64,000 bases of DNA, from contig NZ_JACHNV010000007.1 in NCBI RefSeq assembly GCF_014199535.1, positions 1-64,000 on the forward strand, written 5' to 3'. This stretch comes from Hymenobacter latericoloratus (GTDB lineage: Bacteria; Bacteroidota; Bacteroidia; Cytophagales; Hymenobacteraceae). The number at the start of each line of letters is the position of its first letter. The stretch's first letter is position 1. This document shows positions 8,987 to 17,808 of this stretch, one piece after another. A program made the position numbers and the translations under genes. The notes under the pieces are model-generated. The model searched no databases. It saw nothing but the letters and a program-made list of their open reading frames with translations, and was not told the origin of the DNA.

Positions 8987-10057
8987 ATGTCTTTCTCTTT
9001 ACTACCCCCCGCTACCCGCTGTATCCTGACCGCCGCCTTGACCGCCGCCGCCGCGCTGCCGGTCCTGGCCCAGACCGACCGGGAAGCCGACACTTACGAA
9101 ACTCAGAAGCGGCTCAGCGTGGGCGTAACCAAGTACACTGAGGCTCGCGCGGCCCTGACCAGCTTTATCCGGAGCCGGGCCACCCGCGTGCAGAAGCAGG
9201 AGGAAACGCCCGAGCAGCTCACAGCCGAGTTCAGCGTGCCCGTCGGCCTGCTACCCCGCCTTGACTCGCTAACTGCCAGCTTGGGCTACGTGCTCGAAAA
9301 CAACCTTAACTCTTACATCCTGAGCCCGCGCCGGCAGGAACTGGAGGCCGAAACCCAGCAACTAATAACTGTTATCGGGCGAGTGCAAAACCAGCTCCGC
9401 GAAGCCAAGCTAACCAAGCAGGAACTGGAGCAGTTGCAGGAAGAGCTGGAACGAAACGAAGCCCGCCTGCGCCACACCCGCCAGCAGCAGGAGCTGCTCC
9501 AGAGCCACGCAGGCCAAGCCTACGTAACGCTCCGGCTCTTCGATGAAATCAGCTTCCCGACCGGCAACCGCCGGGTGAGCTTCGTGAATATGCCGGGGGT
9601 AGAGGTGGGCTACCTGCGCCTCGATAACCCGAAGCCGGGGCTCACCAGCCCGGCCTACCGGGGCTACGCCATCAAGTACCTGTTCACGCGGGGCAAGAGC
9701 TACTTCAACCTGGGCGTGTACAAGCCCACGACCACTAACAAGTCCGATTCGGCCTTCGTGAATGAGCTGTTCGTTATCAACTTCGGGCAGGATTTCTACC
9801 CGCGCAATTTCGGCCGGGGCCGGCGGCGCTACCTCAACCTGTACACCAGCTACCAGGTAGGCGGCTTCATCCTGAACCGTAACGACGACCAGGAAAACGA
9901 CTTTATCCCGAACCTGAACCTGGGGCTGGGGGTAGAGCTGATCAAAACCCGCCACATCCTGCTCGATACCAAAGCCAGCTACTTCGTGCCCCTCAACAGC
10001 CGCAGCCGCGACCTGCGCGGTGTATTGGGGCAAGCCTCCTTCAACTTTGTGTTTTAG
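8987..10057 (+). CDS. Secreted coiled-coil plus barrel-like protein, unknown function
   Basis: The 356-residue product has a signal peptide (ALTAAAALPVLAQ). A heptad-like, Glu/Gln/Leu-rich segment (residues ~115-170, including KQELEQLQEELERNEARLRHTR) looks like a coiled coil. The C-terminal half (from ~180) is rich in Tyr/Phe and alternating strands (RRYLNLYTSYQVGGFILN) and ends in ASFNFVF, typical of outer-membrane barrels. It is flanked on both sides by minus-strand members of the three-paralog family but does not share their motifs. I do not recognise the family. Location in the outer membrane is inferred. Confidence 0.7.
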   Translation: MSFSLLPPATRCILTAALTAAAALPVLAQTDREADTYETQKRLSVGVTKYTEARAALTSFIRSRATRVQKQEETPEQLTAEFSVPVGLLPRLDSLTASLGYVLENNLNSYILSPRRQELEAETQQLITVIGRVQNQLREAKLTKQELEQLQEELERNEARLRHTRQQQELLQSHAGQAYVTLRLFDEISFPTGNRRVSFVNMPGVEVGYLRLDNPKPGLTSPAYRGYAIKYLFTRGKSYFNLGVYKPTTTNKSDSAFVNELFVINFGQDFYPRNFGRGRRRYLNLYTSYQVGGFILNRNDDQENDFIPNLNLGLGVELIKTRHILLDTKASYFVPLNSRSRDLRGVLGQASFNFVF

Positions 10058-10286
10058 AGTTGGTGAACGGTCGGGGTGCGTCGGCAGGGGTTTACTGGCT
10101 CCGCCTCACGCGTACTGAGCAACGTGGCTGCGGCTGCCGGAAGGGGCCGTAGCAACCGGTGTTTTTTCAGCGCAGTGGTGCGCCGCGTGCCAGGGGCTGT
10201 GCACAGCCAGATTTTGCGCGCGCGTTGGCCGGGAAAGCACGCTACCGCCCCTGCCGGCCGCCCCTGGGCAGTGGCCGCGGCCCGGG

Positions 10287-11444
10287 CTATTTTTTTACGA
10301 GTACGTACCCTACCTGCAATGTGAAAACATGCGTGCGGAGGAAATCAGGGGAGAACACCAGTGCGTTCTGACCGTAGCTGAAGTGAACTTGCACCTCACG
10401 CTGCGGGCGCAACGGAAACAAAAGGCCTGCTCCCCCACTAGCCTGCAGGCCAAATTCCCCCGACTGGTTGGTGTCTGCGTCGGCGGGAGCAGGAAACAAG
10501 GGATGGGAATTTTCCTGGTGAATGCGGTAGTAAGAACTAAAGAACAGATTGCCGCCGACGCTCAGGAAGGCAAACGGCCGGATTTTACCCGGCTGCCCGA
10601 AATTTCTGCCGAAAGAGCCCAGCAAGGCAACACTATTCAACTGGTAGCTCTCGGTGACGGTGGTAGTGTACAGGGAAGTACCCGTATAAATATTGTACGG
10701 CTGCAGTCCACCGCGTAAATGCTGCAGCGTACCGCCCGCCGAAACCCACCATCCGCTAGAGCGTGTGTGCCGCAGTTCCGCACTGATCAGCGCTCCGGGC
10801 CGTAAATCAGGGCTGGTGGCATAGATGCGGGTCCGGTCGGTGAGGATGGAATAAACAACACCTGCCTGGAGCACTAGGCTGGGTTCAGTGACGGACGTGT
10901 TGAGGCGGGTGGGCTGCCAGGCGGGTGCAATGCACTGATTATACCGGATGATTAAGTCACGCACCGAGCGCTGATTAAACGCAAGATTCAGCACGCGCTT
11001 GTCCGTCATGTCCAGTGAAGGGCAGTTGCCCAGGTAACGACCAAATAGCAGGTGCCAGTTGCGGGCTGTCAACTCATACAAAGTGTCAGAAGTTGGGGGA
11101 GCGAGCATCAGCTTCGTGCTGTCAGCAAAATAACCATACAAACTGGCTGGGCCACTCAGCACGGCCTGAACGAAGCACAGCGAATCCTGCCCCGAGCGTA
11201 GCCGTACCGGGCGGCTGGTATGCGGGGCGCTGGCCCCAAAGCCATAGGCCCGTACCTGGGACGGGCGGAAATACTGGGGCTTACTGTCGGTAAGCGGATA
11301 AAATTCAATCAGGTGAAGGCTCTGTTCTTTCACGTAGCCCCGCAGCGTATCACCCGCGGGCATGACGACGTAACCTGCAATTCCCTGAGCAAAGGCCGCA
11401 AAGCTGCCAAGTGTGCACAGCAGTAAAAAGTAGAATCGGAGCAT
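10287..11444 (-). CDS. Secreted protein of unknown function, paralog C
   Basis: The 385-residue product starts at ATG 11444 (MLRFYFLLLCTLG, close to paralog A's MLRFCTLLLCLL). A signal peptide leads to AQGIAGYVVMPAGDTLRGYV. The shared blocks are FRPSQVRAYGFG, RLRSGQDSLCF, PASLYGYF, FGRYLGNCPSLD and a terminal VGYVLVKK. The frame stays open up to 11555 but the extra N-terminus is not signal-like. Paralogs A, B and C sit within 5 kb with the unrelated gene 8987-10057 inserted between B and C. No characterised domain was recognised. Confidence 0.75.
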   Translation of the reverse strand: MLRFYFLLLCTLGSFAAFAQGIAGYVVMPAGDTLRGYVKEQSLHLIEFYPLTDSKPQYFRPSQVRAYGFGASAPHTSRPVRLRSGQDSLCFVQAVLSGPASLYGYFADSTKLMLAPPTSDTLYELTARNWHLLFGRYLGNCPSLDMTDKRVLNLAFNQRSVRDLIIRYNQCIAPAWQPTRLNTSVTEPSLVLQAGVVYSILTDRTRIYATSPDLRPGALISAELRHTRSSGWWVSAGGTLQHLRGGLQPYNIYTGTSLYTTTVTESYQLNSVALLGSFGRNFGQPGKIRPFAFLSVGGNLFFSSYYRIHQENSHPLFPAPADADTNQSGEFGLQASGGAGLLFPLRPQREVQVHFSYGQNALVFSPDFLRTHVFTLQVGYVLVKK

Positions 11445-11516
11445 AGAAATTAGTAAAACAGTGGGGCGGCTAACAGCGCGCTTGCTGTATAGGCAGAAGA
11501 CGAGGGTGGCGCACAA

Positions 11517-11546
11517 AAAAGCCTGAGCTAGATAGCTCAGGCTTTT
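11517..11546 (-). terminator. Intrinsic terminator of the phosphoglucomutase gene
   Basis: A perfect 14-bp stem AAAAGCCTGAGCTA / TAGCTCAGGCTTTT with a 2-base loop is followed by a T-run on the minus strand. It sits 28 bp past the phosphoglucomutase stop and upstream of paralog C. Confidence 0.9.
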
Positions 11547-11573
11547 GGGGTACAATACTACTTGAAGTCGAGC

Positions 11574-13310
11574 TTATTTCAGCTGCATATCATCAATAAT
11601 AGTCTGAATTTTCTCGCCGGCGAGGCGGTCGGCCAGGTCGAAGTCCACGGCGGAGGCCAGGGGCTGGCGCACGCTGAAGTAGAACTTGATTTTGGGCTCG
11701 GTGCCGCTGGGGCGGGCCGAGATTTTGCTGCCATCTTCCAGAATGAACTGCAGCACGTTGGAGCTTTCCAGGCCGGTTTCGGTTTCCAGGTTGGTGCGCA
11801 GGTCGCGGATGCGGCCGGTTTTGTAGTCGCGCAGCTCCACCACGGGCTGGCCGGCAATGGTGCGGGGCGGGTTAGCCCGCAGTCCGGCCATCATTTCCTG
11901 AATTTCCTCGGCCCCACGCTGGCCCTTCTTAGTCAGGGAAATCAGGTGCTCCTTGTAGAAACCGTAGGTGGCGTACATGTGCACCATTTCCTCATACAAG
12001 GTGTGGCCGTGGTCCTTGGCAACGGCCGCCATTTCGGCCAGCATAGCGCAGGCCGAAATAGCATCTTTATCGCGCACGAAGGAGCCAATCATGTAGCCGT
12101 AGCTTTCCTCGCCGCCCCCAATGTAGTTTTCCCGGCCTTCCAGCTCCCGGATGATGCCGGCAATGTACTTGAAGCCCGTCAGGGTCCGGTAGGCCTTCAC
12201 GTTGTTAGCGCGGGCAATGTCGCCGAGTACTTCGCTGGTCACAATGGTGTACACGATGAAGTCCTGCTCGGTCATCTTGCCGGCCTGTTTGCGGGCCGAG
12301 AGGAGGTAGTGCGTGAGCAGCGCGGCAGTTTGGTTGCCGTTTACCAGTACCCACTCGCCCTTATTGTCCTTCACGGCAATGCCCACGCGGTCCGAGTCGG
12401 GGTCGGTAGCCAGCACCAGGTCGGCGTCGAGGGCCTTGGCCTGGTCCAGGGCCATCTGCATGGCTACTTTCTCCTCGGGGTTCGGCGACTGCACCGTGGG
12501 GAAGTTACCATCGGGCGTGGCCTGGGCCTCTACTACGTGCACATTCGTGAAGCCCAGCTGGGCCAGGGCTTTGGGCACCAGCGTAATGCCCGTGCCGTGC
12601 AGGGGCGTGTACACAATCTTTAGGTCGTGCTGGCGCTGTATGGCAGCCGGGTTGATGCTCAGCTCCTTCACCTTGGCGAGGTAGGCGGCGTCTAGTTCGG
12701 CCCCAATCAGGTGAATGCGCGACGGCTCCGGCTGGAACTTCACCTCACTCACCGACTGAATGGCTTCTACTCCCCGGATGATGTTCTTGTCGTGCGGGGC
12801 CACTACCTGGGCACCGTCGTTCCAGTACACCTTAAAGCCGTTGTACTCTTTGGGGTTGTGCGAGGCCGTTACTACGCAGCCGCTTTGGCAACCCAGCTGG
12901 CGGATGGCAAACGACAGCTCGGGGGTAGGGCGCAGGGCCTCGAACAGGTACACCGTAATGCCGTTGGCCGAGAAGATGTCGGCGGCAATGCGGGCAAACT
13001 CGGGGCTGTTGTTGCGCGAGTCGTGGGCAATGGCCACCTTAATTTCCTGGCCGGGGAAGTTCTGAAGCAGGTAGTTGCTCAGGCCCTGGGTAGCCATGCC
13101 CAGGGTGTAGCGGTTCATGCGGTTGGAGCCCGGGCCCATGATGCCGCGCAGGCCGCCGGTACCAAACTCCAGGTTGCGGTAGAACGCATCGGAAAGGAAA
13201 TCCTCCTGATTTTCCGCCAGCATCTGGCGAATGGCCGACTGAGTCTCGGCGTCGTAGCTACCCGTAAGCCAGGTATTGATTTTCTCGTGAATGTCAGGCG
13301 TCAGGGCCAT
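11574..13310 (-). CDS. Phosphoglucomutase/phosphomannomutase family enzyme
   Basis: The 578-residue product is an alpha-D-phosphohexomutase interconverting hexose 1- and 6-phosphates in the cytoplasm, feeding sugar-nucleotide and storage-polysaccharide synthesis. The active-site phosphoserine motif is TASHNPKEYNG, the metal loop is ATDPDSDRVG, the sugar-binding loop is GGEESYGY, and the phosphate-binding loop is SARPSGTEPKIKFYF. All four domains are present. ATG 13310 is chosen because the N-terminus then reads MALTPDIHEKINTWL and the length fits the PgcA-like type (about 570-590). The upstream open frame to 13697 is low-quality sequence. The preferred sugar cannot be told from sequence. Confidence 0.93.
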   Translation of the reverse strand: MALTPDIHEKINTWLTGSYDAETQSAIRQMLAENQEDFLSDAFYRNLEFGTGGLRGIMGPGSNRMNRYTLGMATQGLSNYLLQNFPGQEIKVAIAHDSRNNSPEFARIAADIFSANGITVYLFEALRPTPELSFAIRQLGCQSGCVVTASHNPKEYNGFKVYWNDGAQVVAPHDKNIIRGVEAIQSVSEVKFQPEPSRIHLIGAELDAAYLAKVKELSINPAAIQRQHDLKIVYTPLHGTGITLVPKALAQLGFTNVHVVEAQATPDGNFPTVQSPNPEEKVAMQMALDQAKALDADLVLATDPDSDRVGIAVKDNKGEWVLVNGNQTAALLTHYLLSARKQAGKMTEQDFIVYTIVTSEVLGDIARANNVKAYRTLTGFKYIAGIIRELEGRENYIGGGEESYGYMIGSFVRDKDAISACAMLAEMAAVAKDHGHTLYEEMVHMYATYGFYKEHLISLTKKGQRGAEEIQEMMAGLRANPPRTIAGQPVVELRDYKTGRIRDLRTNLETETGLESSNVLQFILEDGSKISARPSGTEPKIKFYFSVRQPLASAVDFDLADRLAGEKIQTIIDDMQLK

Positions 13311-13751
13311 ACGCGGGAAGGTTTGAACTGAAGGAACTCGAATAACGGGAGTAAAGAAAACAGGTTTTCCGTGGGCCAAGATAGGCCCTTCGGAACTTGA
13401 TCTCACAGAAAGACAAAGAGTACTAGTTGATTCCTGCCTAGAAATAGTTGAACCTGAGTAAGGTGAACGGCAGGGTTGCGCCTTAGTCAGGGGGTAGGAA
13501 AATCGTCTGGCTCTTGTCATAACCCAGCGGCGCCTACCCCTGCCTGAGGCGTCAAGCCTTCCTCTTGCCCGGGAAAGCCGGAGGAGTATCTTTGCCGCCG
13601 CCGTTCCCGCCCCGGGAACCCCGTGTACCGCATGATGCCAGCCAAGCTGATAGGAAACCGCCCGTGTTGTTGTCGCCCCACCGCGACCTGCTGACACCCT
13701 GTGCCCGCGGCTACCCGCCGCCCGTTTCCTTTCGCCTTCCTGCGCTACTGC
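13311..13751. other. Divergent spacer between phosphoglucomutase and permease
   Basis: This 441-bp region holds the start regions of two divergent genes. The only strong signal is the plus-strand promoter match at 13565-13594. Open frames here have no recognisable protein features. Confidence 0.5.
13565..13594 (+). promoter_or_regulatory. Bacteroidota-type promoter upstream of the APC permease
   Basis: TTG (13565-13567), a 19-base spacer and TATCTTTG (13587-13594) match the Bacteroidota primary sigma-factor consensus TTG-N19-TAnnTTTG exactly. It would leave a leader of about 150 nt before ATG 13752. Confidence 0.6.
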
Positions 13752-15059
13752 ATGACCTCCTCTACTCTGGCTACCTCGCCCGCGAGCCTGGTGCGCGGCA
13801 TTCGCCGCTGGGATTTTGTCGCCCTCATCATCAATATCACCATCGGGGCCGGCATTCTGGGGCTGCCTTCCAAGCTCTACGCCCTGGTAGGCGCTTATAG
13901 CCTGGTGGCTTACGGCGTGAGTGCCGCCATTGTCACGCTCATCATTCTGTGCTTTGCCGAGGTCAGCAGCCGGTTCAATGGCACCGGCGGGCCCTACCTC
14001 TACGCCCGCGAGGCCTTCGGGCCACTGGTGGGGTTTGAAGTCGGGTGGCTGCTGTGGATTTCGCGCCTGGCTAGCTTTGCCTCCATTTGCAACCTGCTGG
14101 TGAGCTACGCGGCCTACTTCTGGCCGGCGGTAGGGGCGGGGCTGCCCCGGTTCGGCCTCATGGCCGGGCTTATTGCAGGGCTGACGGCTATTAACTGGGT
14201 AGGCGTGCGCACGGCCTCGCTCGTGAACAACCTGTTTACCGTGAGCAAGCTGGTAGTATTGGGCCTGTTTACGGGGGTAGGGCTGTTCTTCGTCGATTGG
14301 CAGGCCTTCTCATTTGCCGTGCCGCCTACTTACGTCAGCTTTTCCAGCGCCGCGCTGCTGCTCATTTTCACGTTTTCGGGCTTTGATGTGGCTGCCATTC
14401 CGGCCGGCGAGATTCAGCAGCCCCAGCGCACGGTACCGTTTGCCTTGTTTACGGCCATTGCCACGGTAGCGGGCTTATTCGGGCTGGTGCAGGTGGTGTG
14501 CATCGGCACGCTGCCGGGTCTGGCTGCCTCGGAGCGGCCCCTGGCCGATGCCAGCCAGCAGTTTCTGGGGCCGGCCGGTGGGGCCTTTATTGCCGTGGCC
14601 GCCCTGCTCACGGCCCTGGGCACCCTCAATGCCCTCATGCTGACGGGCCCGCGCCTCTTGTTTGCGTTGGCCGAACAGGGGCAGATTCCGGCCGTGTTTG
14701 GCCGCCTGCACCCGCGCTACCACACGCCCTACGTGGCCCTGCTGGTATCGGCGGCCCTGAAGCTGGTACTGGCCGTGTCGGGCACGTTCATCTACGCCCT
14801 GACCCTGAGCACCATCATCCGCTTGGCCTATTTCGCCCTGACCTGCGCCGCCCTACCCGTGCTGCGCCGCCGAAACCCGGCGCAGCCGGCCCCTTTCCAG
14901 GTGTGGGGTGGGGTAGTAGTGGCTGTGCTCTGCGTACTGCTCTGCCTGTGGCTACTCTCCAACAGCGCCGCCACCGAGGCCCGCGACGTAGGCATTGCCG
15001 CCGTAGTCGGGCTGGGGCTGTACTTTCTATCCCGGAAGAGGAAGCCGTCGGTTGGCTGA
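13752..15059 (+). CDS. APC-family amino acid permease
   Basis: The 435-residue product is an inner-membrane transporter of the amino acid-polyamine-organocation superfamily with about 12 hydrophobic segments. The first helix carries the unwound substrate/ion motif NITIGAGILGLP, typical of APC carriers, and helix 6 has FTFSGFDVAAIPAGE. ATG 13752 gives the N-terminus MTSSTLATSPASLVRGIRRWDFVAL, directly before helix 1. The direction of transport and the amino acid are not predictable. The neighbouring aromatic-degradation gene (HppD, 16675-17808) makes an aromatic amino acid a reasonable guess but nothing more. Confidence 0.88.
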   Translation: MTSSTLATSPASLVRGIRRWDFVALIINITIGAGILGLPSKLYALVGAYSLVAYGVSAAIVTLIILCFAEVSSRFNGTGGPYLYAREAFGPLVGFEVGWLLWISRLASFASICNLLVSYAAYFWPAVGAGLPRFGLMAGLIAGLTAINWVGVRTASLVNNLFTVSKLVVLGLFTGVGLFFVDWQAFSFAVPPTYVSFSSAALLLIFTFSGFDVAAIPAGEIQQPQRTVPFALFTAIATVAGLFGLVQVVCIGTLPGLAASERPLADASQQFLGPAGGAFIAVAALLTALGTLNALMLTGPRLLFALAEQGQIPAVFGRLHPRYHTPYVALLVSAALKLVLAVSGTFIYALTLSTIIRLAYFALTCAALPVLRRRNPAQPAPFQVWGGVVVAVLCVLLCLWLLSNSAATEARDVGIAAVVGLGLYFLSRKRKPSVG

Positions 15060-15094
15060 TTGTGGGGCTACCCATTGGCTTCAGGAAAACTCGT

Positions 15095-15251
15095 TGTCAT
15101 GCTGAGCAGCGCGAAGGACCGCTTCCTCTGATTAATTAGATGACCTAGTGGTGTCAACCGCTCCATAGCTCAGGGTTTAAACCCTGGGCTAGTGAACCAC
15201 AACGAAGCGGGAGAGATGCTTCGCGGGGCGGACGCCAGATCAAGCATGACA
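15095..15251. repeat. Composite inverted-repeat element
   Basis: The outer arms TGTCATGCT (15095-15103) and AGCATGACA (15243-15251) are exact inverted repeats. GCGAAG (15111-15116) pairs with CTTCGC (15219-15224) further in, and the centre holds a 24-bp palindrome around GGGTTTAAACCC (15167-15190). No coding frame fits. The arrangement resembles a small non-autonomous mobile or REP-like element. Confidence 0.6.
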
Positions 15252-15310
15252 TTTTCTGTTTACGGTTTACTATCGACCTCCCTTTTACACACCAGTCCTA
15301 CCCACCTAAA

Positions 15311-16480
15311 ATGCCTCTTTCCCTCCCCATCACCACCGTGCCCATCCGGACCCCGGAGCGGGTGGCTGAAATATCCTGGTTTGATGACCTCTGCGGCGGC
15401 GACACCCAGTACCTGAGCGTACTCGATGGCGCCTACCGCAGCTCCTGGGCCCACTGCCGCGACATCGTGCTGAAATCGGAGCAGCTGGGTTACTCCAATA
15501 TTCTGCTGCCTACCTCCTACACCGTGGGGCAGGATGTCATGACGTTTGCCGCGGGCATAGCGCCCCAAACTTCGCGCATCAACCTGCTCACGGCCATCCG
15601 GACCGGTGAAATTCACCCGCCCATGCTGGCCCGGGCCCTGGCCTCCCTGGACCACATGCTGGAAGGCCGCCTGACCATCAACATCATCAACTCCGACCTG
15701 CCGGGCTTGCGCGAGGACCCGGCCCTGCGCTACCAGCGCTGCGCCGAAACCATCGAAATTCTGCGCCAGGCCTGGACCCATGAGCGCATTGTGCATAAGG
15801 GCGAGCTGTACCAGTTCGATATGCCCGCTGACCCCGCCAAGCCCTACCAGCAAAACGGCGGTCCGCTGCTTTATTTCGGGGGCACTTCGGAAGGCGCCCG
15901 GGAGGTATGTGCCCAGTACTGCGACATGTTCCTGATGTGGCCCGAAACCGAGGAAATGCTCTACGAAACCATGCAGGATATGAGCGCCCGCGCCGCCCGC
16001 CACGGCCGCCGGATCGACTTTGGCCTACGCATCCACGTCATCGTGCGCGAAACCGAGGATGAGGCCCGCGCCTATGCCAAAAAGCTCATGTCGAAGTTTG
16101 ACCCGGTGAAGGGCGCCGAAATCAAGAGCCGCGCCCAGGATTCGTGGTCGTTGGGGGTGCACCGCCAGAACCAGCTGCGCGAGCACGCCGATATGGAAGG
16201 CTTCGTGGAGCCCCTGCTCTGGACCGACATCGGCAAGGCCCGCTCCGGGGCTGGCGGGGCCCTGGTCGGCAACCCCGACCAGATTGTAGAAAAGCTGCAG
16301 CGTTACATGGATATGGGCTTCCGGGCCTTCATCTTCTCCGGCTACCCTCTGCTGGACGAAGCCGACTACTTTGCCCGCTACGTGCTGCCGCGCCTGCCCA
16401 ACATCAGCATGCCCGATTACCAGGGCCGCCGCCCCGCCACTACCCCCGTCACGCCCCTAACCACTGCGCCGCTGAAGTAG
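15311..16480 (+). CDS. LLM-class FMN-dependent monooxygenase, SsuD-like
   Basis: The 389-residue product belongs to the bacterial luciferase-like flavin monooxygenases. Blocks such as ISWFDDLCGGDTQYLSVLDGAYRSS, NILLPTSYTVGQD, ARALASLDHMLEGRLTINIINSD and YFGGTSEGAREVCAQYCDMFLMWPET are characteristic of alkanesulfonate monooxygenase SsuD. These enzymes use reduced FMN and oxygen to desulfonate organosulfonates. There is no ssuABC transporter or ssuE flavin reductase beside it, so another substrate or a solitary role is possible. Length (~380) is normal. A large inverted repeat lies 26 bp downstream. Confidence 0.85.
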   Translation: MPLSLPITTVPIRTPERVAEISWFDDLCGGDTQYLSVLDGAYRSSWAHCRDIVLKSEQLGYSNILLPTSYTVGQDVMTFAAGIAPQTSRINLLTAIRTGEIHPPMLARALASLDHMLEGRLTINIINSDLPGLREDPALRYQRCAETIEILRQAWTHERIVHKGELYQFDMPADPAKPYQQNGGPLLYFGGTSEGAREVCAQYCDMFLMWPETEEMLYETMQDMSARAARHGRRIDFGLRIHVIVRETEDEARAYAKKLMSKFDPVKGAEIKSRAQDSWSLGVHRQNQLREHADMEGFVEPLLWTDIGKARSGAGGALVGNPDQIVEKLQRYMDMGFRAFIFSGYPLLDEADYFARYVLPRLPNISMPDYQGRRPATTPVTPLTTAPLK

Positions 16481-16505
16481 GGAGAGATGAGCTATAATGT
16501 ATCAG

Positions 16506-16607
16506 GAACGTCCTGTCGAGCTTGTCGAGACATCTCGCGTGCTGACGTCTGAATTACTACCTCAACATCAGCGTGCGAGATGTCTCGACAAGCTCGACAG
16601 GACGTTC
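16506..16607. repeat. 102-bp palindromic element with 33-bp perfect arms
   Basis: Bases 16506-16538 (GAACGTCCTGTCGAGC...) are the exact reverse complement of 16575-16607. Partial complementarity continues inward (GCTGA/TCAGC). There is no T-run, so it is not a simple terminator. It lies between converging genes (SsuD-like and hppD). Confidence 0.9.
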
Positions 16608-16620
16608 TGGTAGATAAGTA

Positions 16621-16654
16621 AAAGGCCCGATGCTGCTAGCAGCGTCGGGCCTTT
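16621..16654. terminator. Intrinsic terminator between converging genes
   Basis: The 16-bp stem AAAGGCCCGATGCTGC / GCAGCGTCGGGCCTTT has one mismatch and a 2-base loop, with TTTT just beyond on the plus strand. It sits 20 bp past the hppD stop and can serve both directions. Confidence 0.85.
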
Positions 16655-16674
16655 GTTTTACTCAAACCAACGGT

Positions 16675-17808
16675 TTATAGATTGCCGCGCAGGGCCTGCT
16701 CCCGTTCAATGGCTTCGAACAGCGCCTTGAAATTGCCTTTGCCGAAGCTCTTGGCGCCTTTGCGCTGGATGATTTCATAGAACACCGTGGGGCGGTCTTC
16801 CACGGGCTTGGTGAAGATCTGCAGCAGGTAGCCTTCCTCGTCGCGGTCCACCAGCAGGTTCAGGGCCTTGATGCTTTCCAGGTCCTCATCAATAGCCCCG
16901 ATGCGCTCCAGCAGGTCCTCGTAGTAGGTAGCCGGCACGGTCAGGAACTCCACGCCGCGGCGGCGCAGCTCCGTCACGGTGGCCCGGATGTCCTTGGTGG
17001 CAATGGCAATGTGCTGCACGCCGGGCGAGTGGTAGTAGTCGAGGTACTCCTCAATCTGCGACTTTTTCTTGCCTTCAGCGGGCTCGTTGATGGGGAACTT
17101 CACGTAGCCGTTGCCATTGCTGACCACCTTGCTCATCAAGGCCGAATACTCCGTGCTGATGTCATCGTCGTCGAAGGTCAGCAGCAGCTTGAAGCCCATG
17201 ACGTCCTCGTAGAACTTCACCCACTGGTTCATCTCGCCCCAGCCTACGTTACCCACGCAGTGGTCCACGTGCAGCAACCCTACTACCTCGCCCTGGGGCA
17301 CGGTACCGGTTTTGGCTACGAAGCCCGGCATGAAGGCGCCGCGGTAGTTGCTGCGCTCCACGAAGGTGTGAATGGTTTCGCCGTAGGTATAAATGCCCGC
17401 CAGCGTTACCGAGCCGTTTTCATCCTCAATAGTATACGGCTCGAAGGCCGGCTTGGCCCCGCGCTTGGTGGTTTCCTCGAAGGATTTGCGGGCGTCGTCC
17501 ACCCACAGGGCCATCACCTTCACCCCGTCGCCGTGCTGGGCTACGTGGCGCGTGATGTCGGAGTCGGGCAGCAGGGAAGTGGTCAGTACAAAGCGGATTT
17601 TATTCTGCTGCAGCACGTAGCTGGCCCGGTCGCGCACCCCGGTTTCGGGGCCGGCGTAAGCCACCAGCTCAAAGCCAAACGCGGCCTGGTAGTAGTAGGC
17701 TGATTGCTTGGCGTTGCCCACGTAGAACTCGATGTAGTCAGTGCCATTGAGGGGCAGAAAATCGTGGGCGGGCTGGGCCTGCACGGCCGGTGAAGTCATG
17801 GTTTCCAT
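16675..17808 (-). CDS. hppD: 4-hydroxyphenylpyruvate dioxygenase
   Basis: The 377-residue enzyme converts 4-hydroxyphenylpyruvate and oxygen to homogentisate in tyrosine breakdown. It has two vicinal-oxygen-chelate domains. The likely iron ligands are His183 (VDHCVGNV), His266 (GVQHIAIAT) and Glu345 (TVFYEIIQRKG), and the C-terminal GNFKALFEAIEREQ helix is typical of the family. ATG 17808 and ATG 17799 (MTSPAVQAQ) are both possible starts. Other tyrosine-catabolism genes (hmgA, fahA) are not in the window. The 287-bp upstream spacer up to 18095 shows no exact promoter match. Confidence 0.96.
   Translation of the reverse strand: METMTSPAVQAQPAHDFLPLNGTDYIEFYVGNAKQSAYYYQAAFGFELVAYAGPETGVRDRASYVLQQNKIRFVLTTSLLPDSDITRHVAQHGDGVKVMALWVDDARKSFEETTKRGAKPAFEPYTIEDENGSVTLAGIYTYGETIHTFVERSNYRGAFMPGFVAKTGTVPQGEVVGLLHVDHCVGNVGWGEMNQWVKFYEDVMGFKLLLTFDDDDISTEYSALMSKVVSNGNGYVKFPINEPAEGKKKSQIEEYLDYYHSPGVQHIAIATKDIRATVTELRRRGVEFLTVPATYYEDLLERIGAIDEDLESIKALNLLVDRDEEGYLLQIFTKPVEDRPTVFYEIIQRKGAKSFGKGNFKALFEAIEREQALRGNL

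Noticed and set aside
10076..10324. 82-codon frame after the coiled-coil/barrel gene
   Set aside because: It overlaps the end of paralog C, has Arg/Ala-rich random composition and no plausible domain. The 229-bp gap seems empty.
13311..13697. N-terminal extension of the phosphoglucomutase frame
   Set aside because: The additional ~129 residues are Arg/Ser-rich, not conserved-looking, and would exceed the family length.
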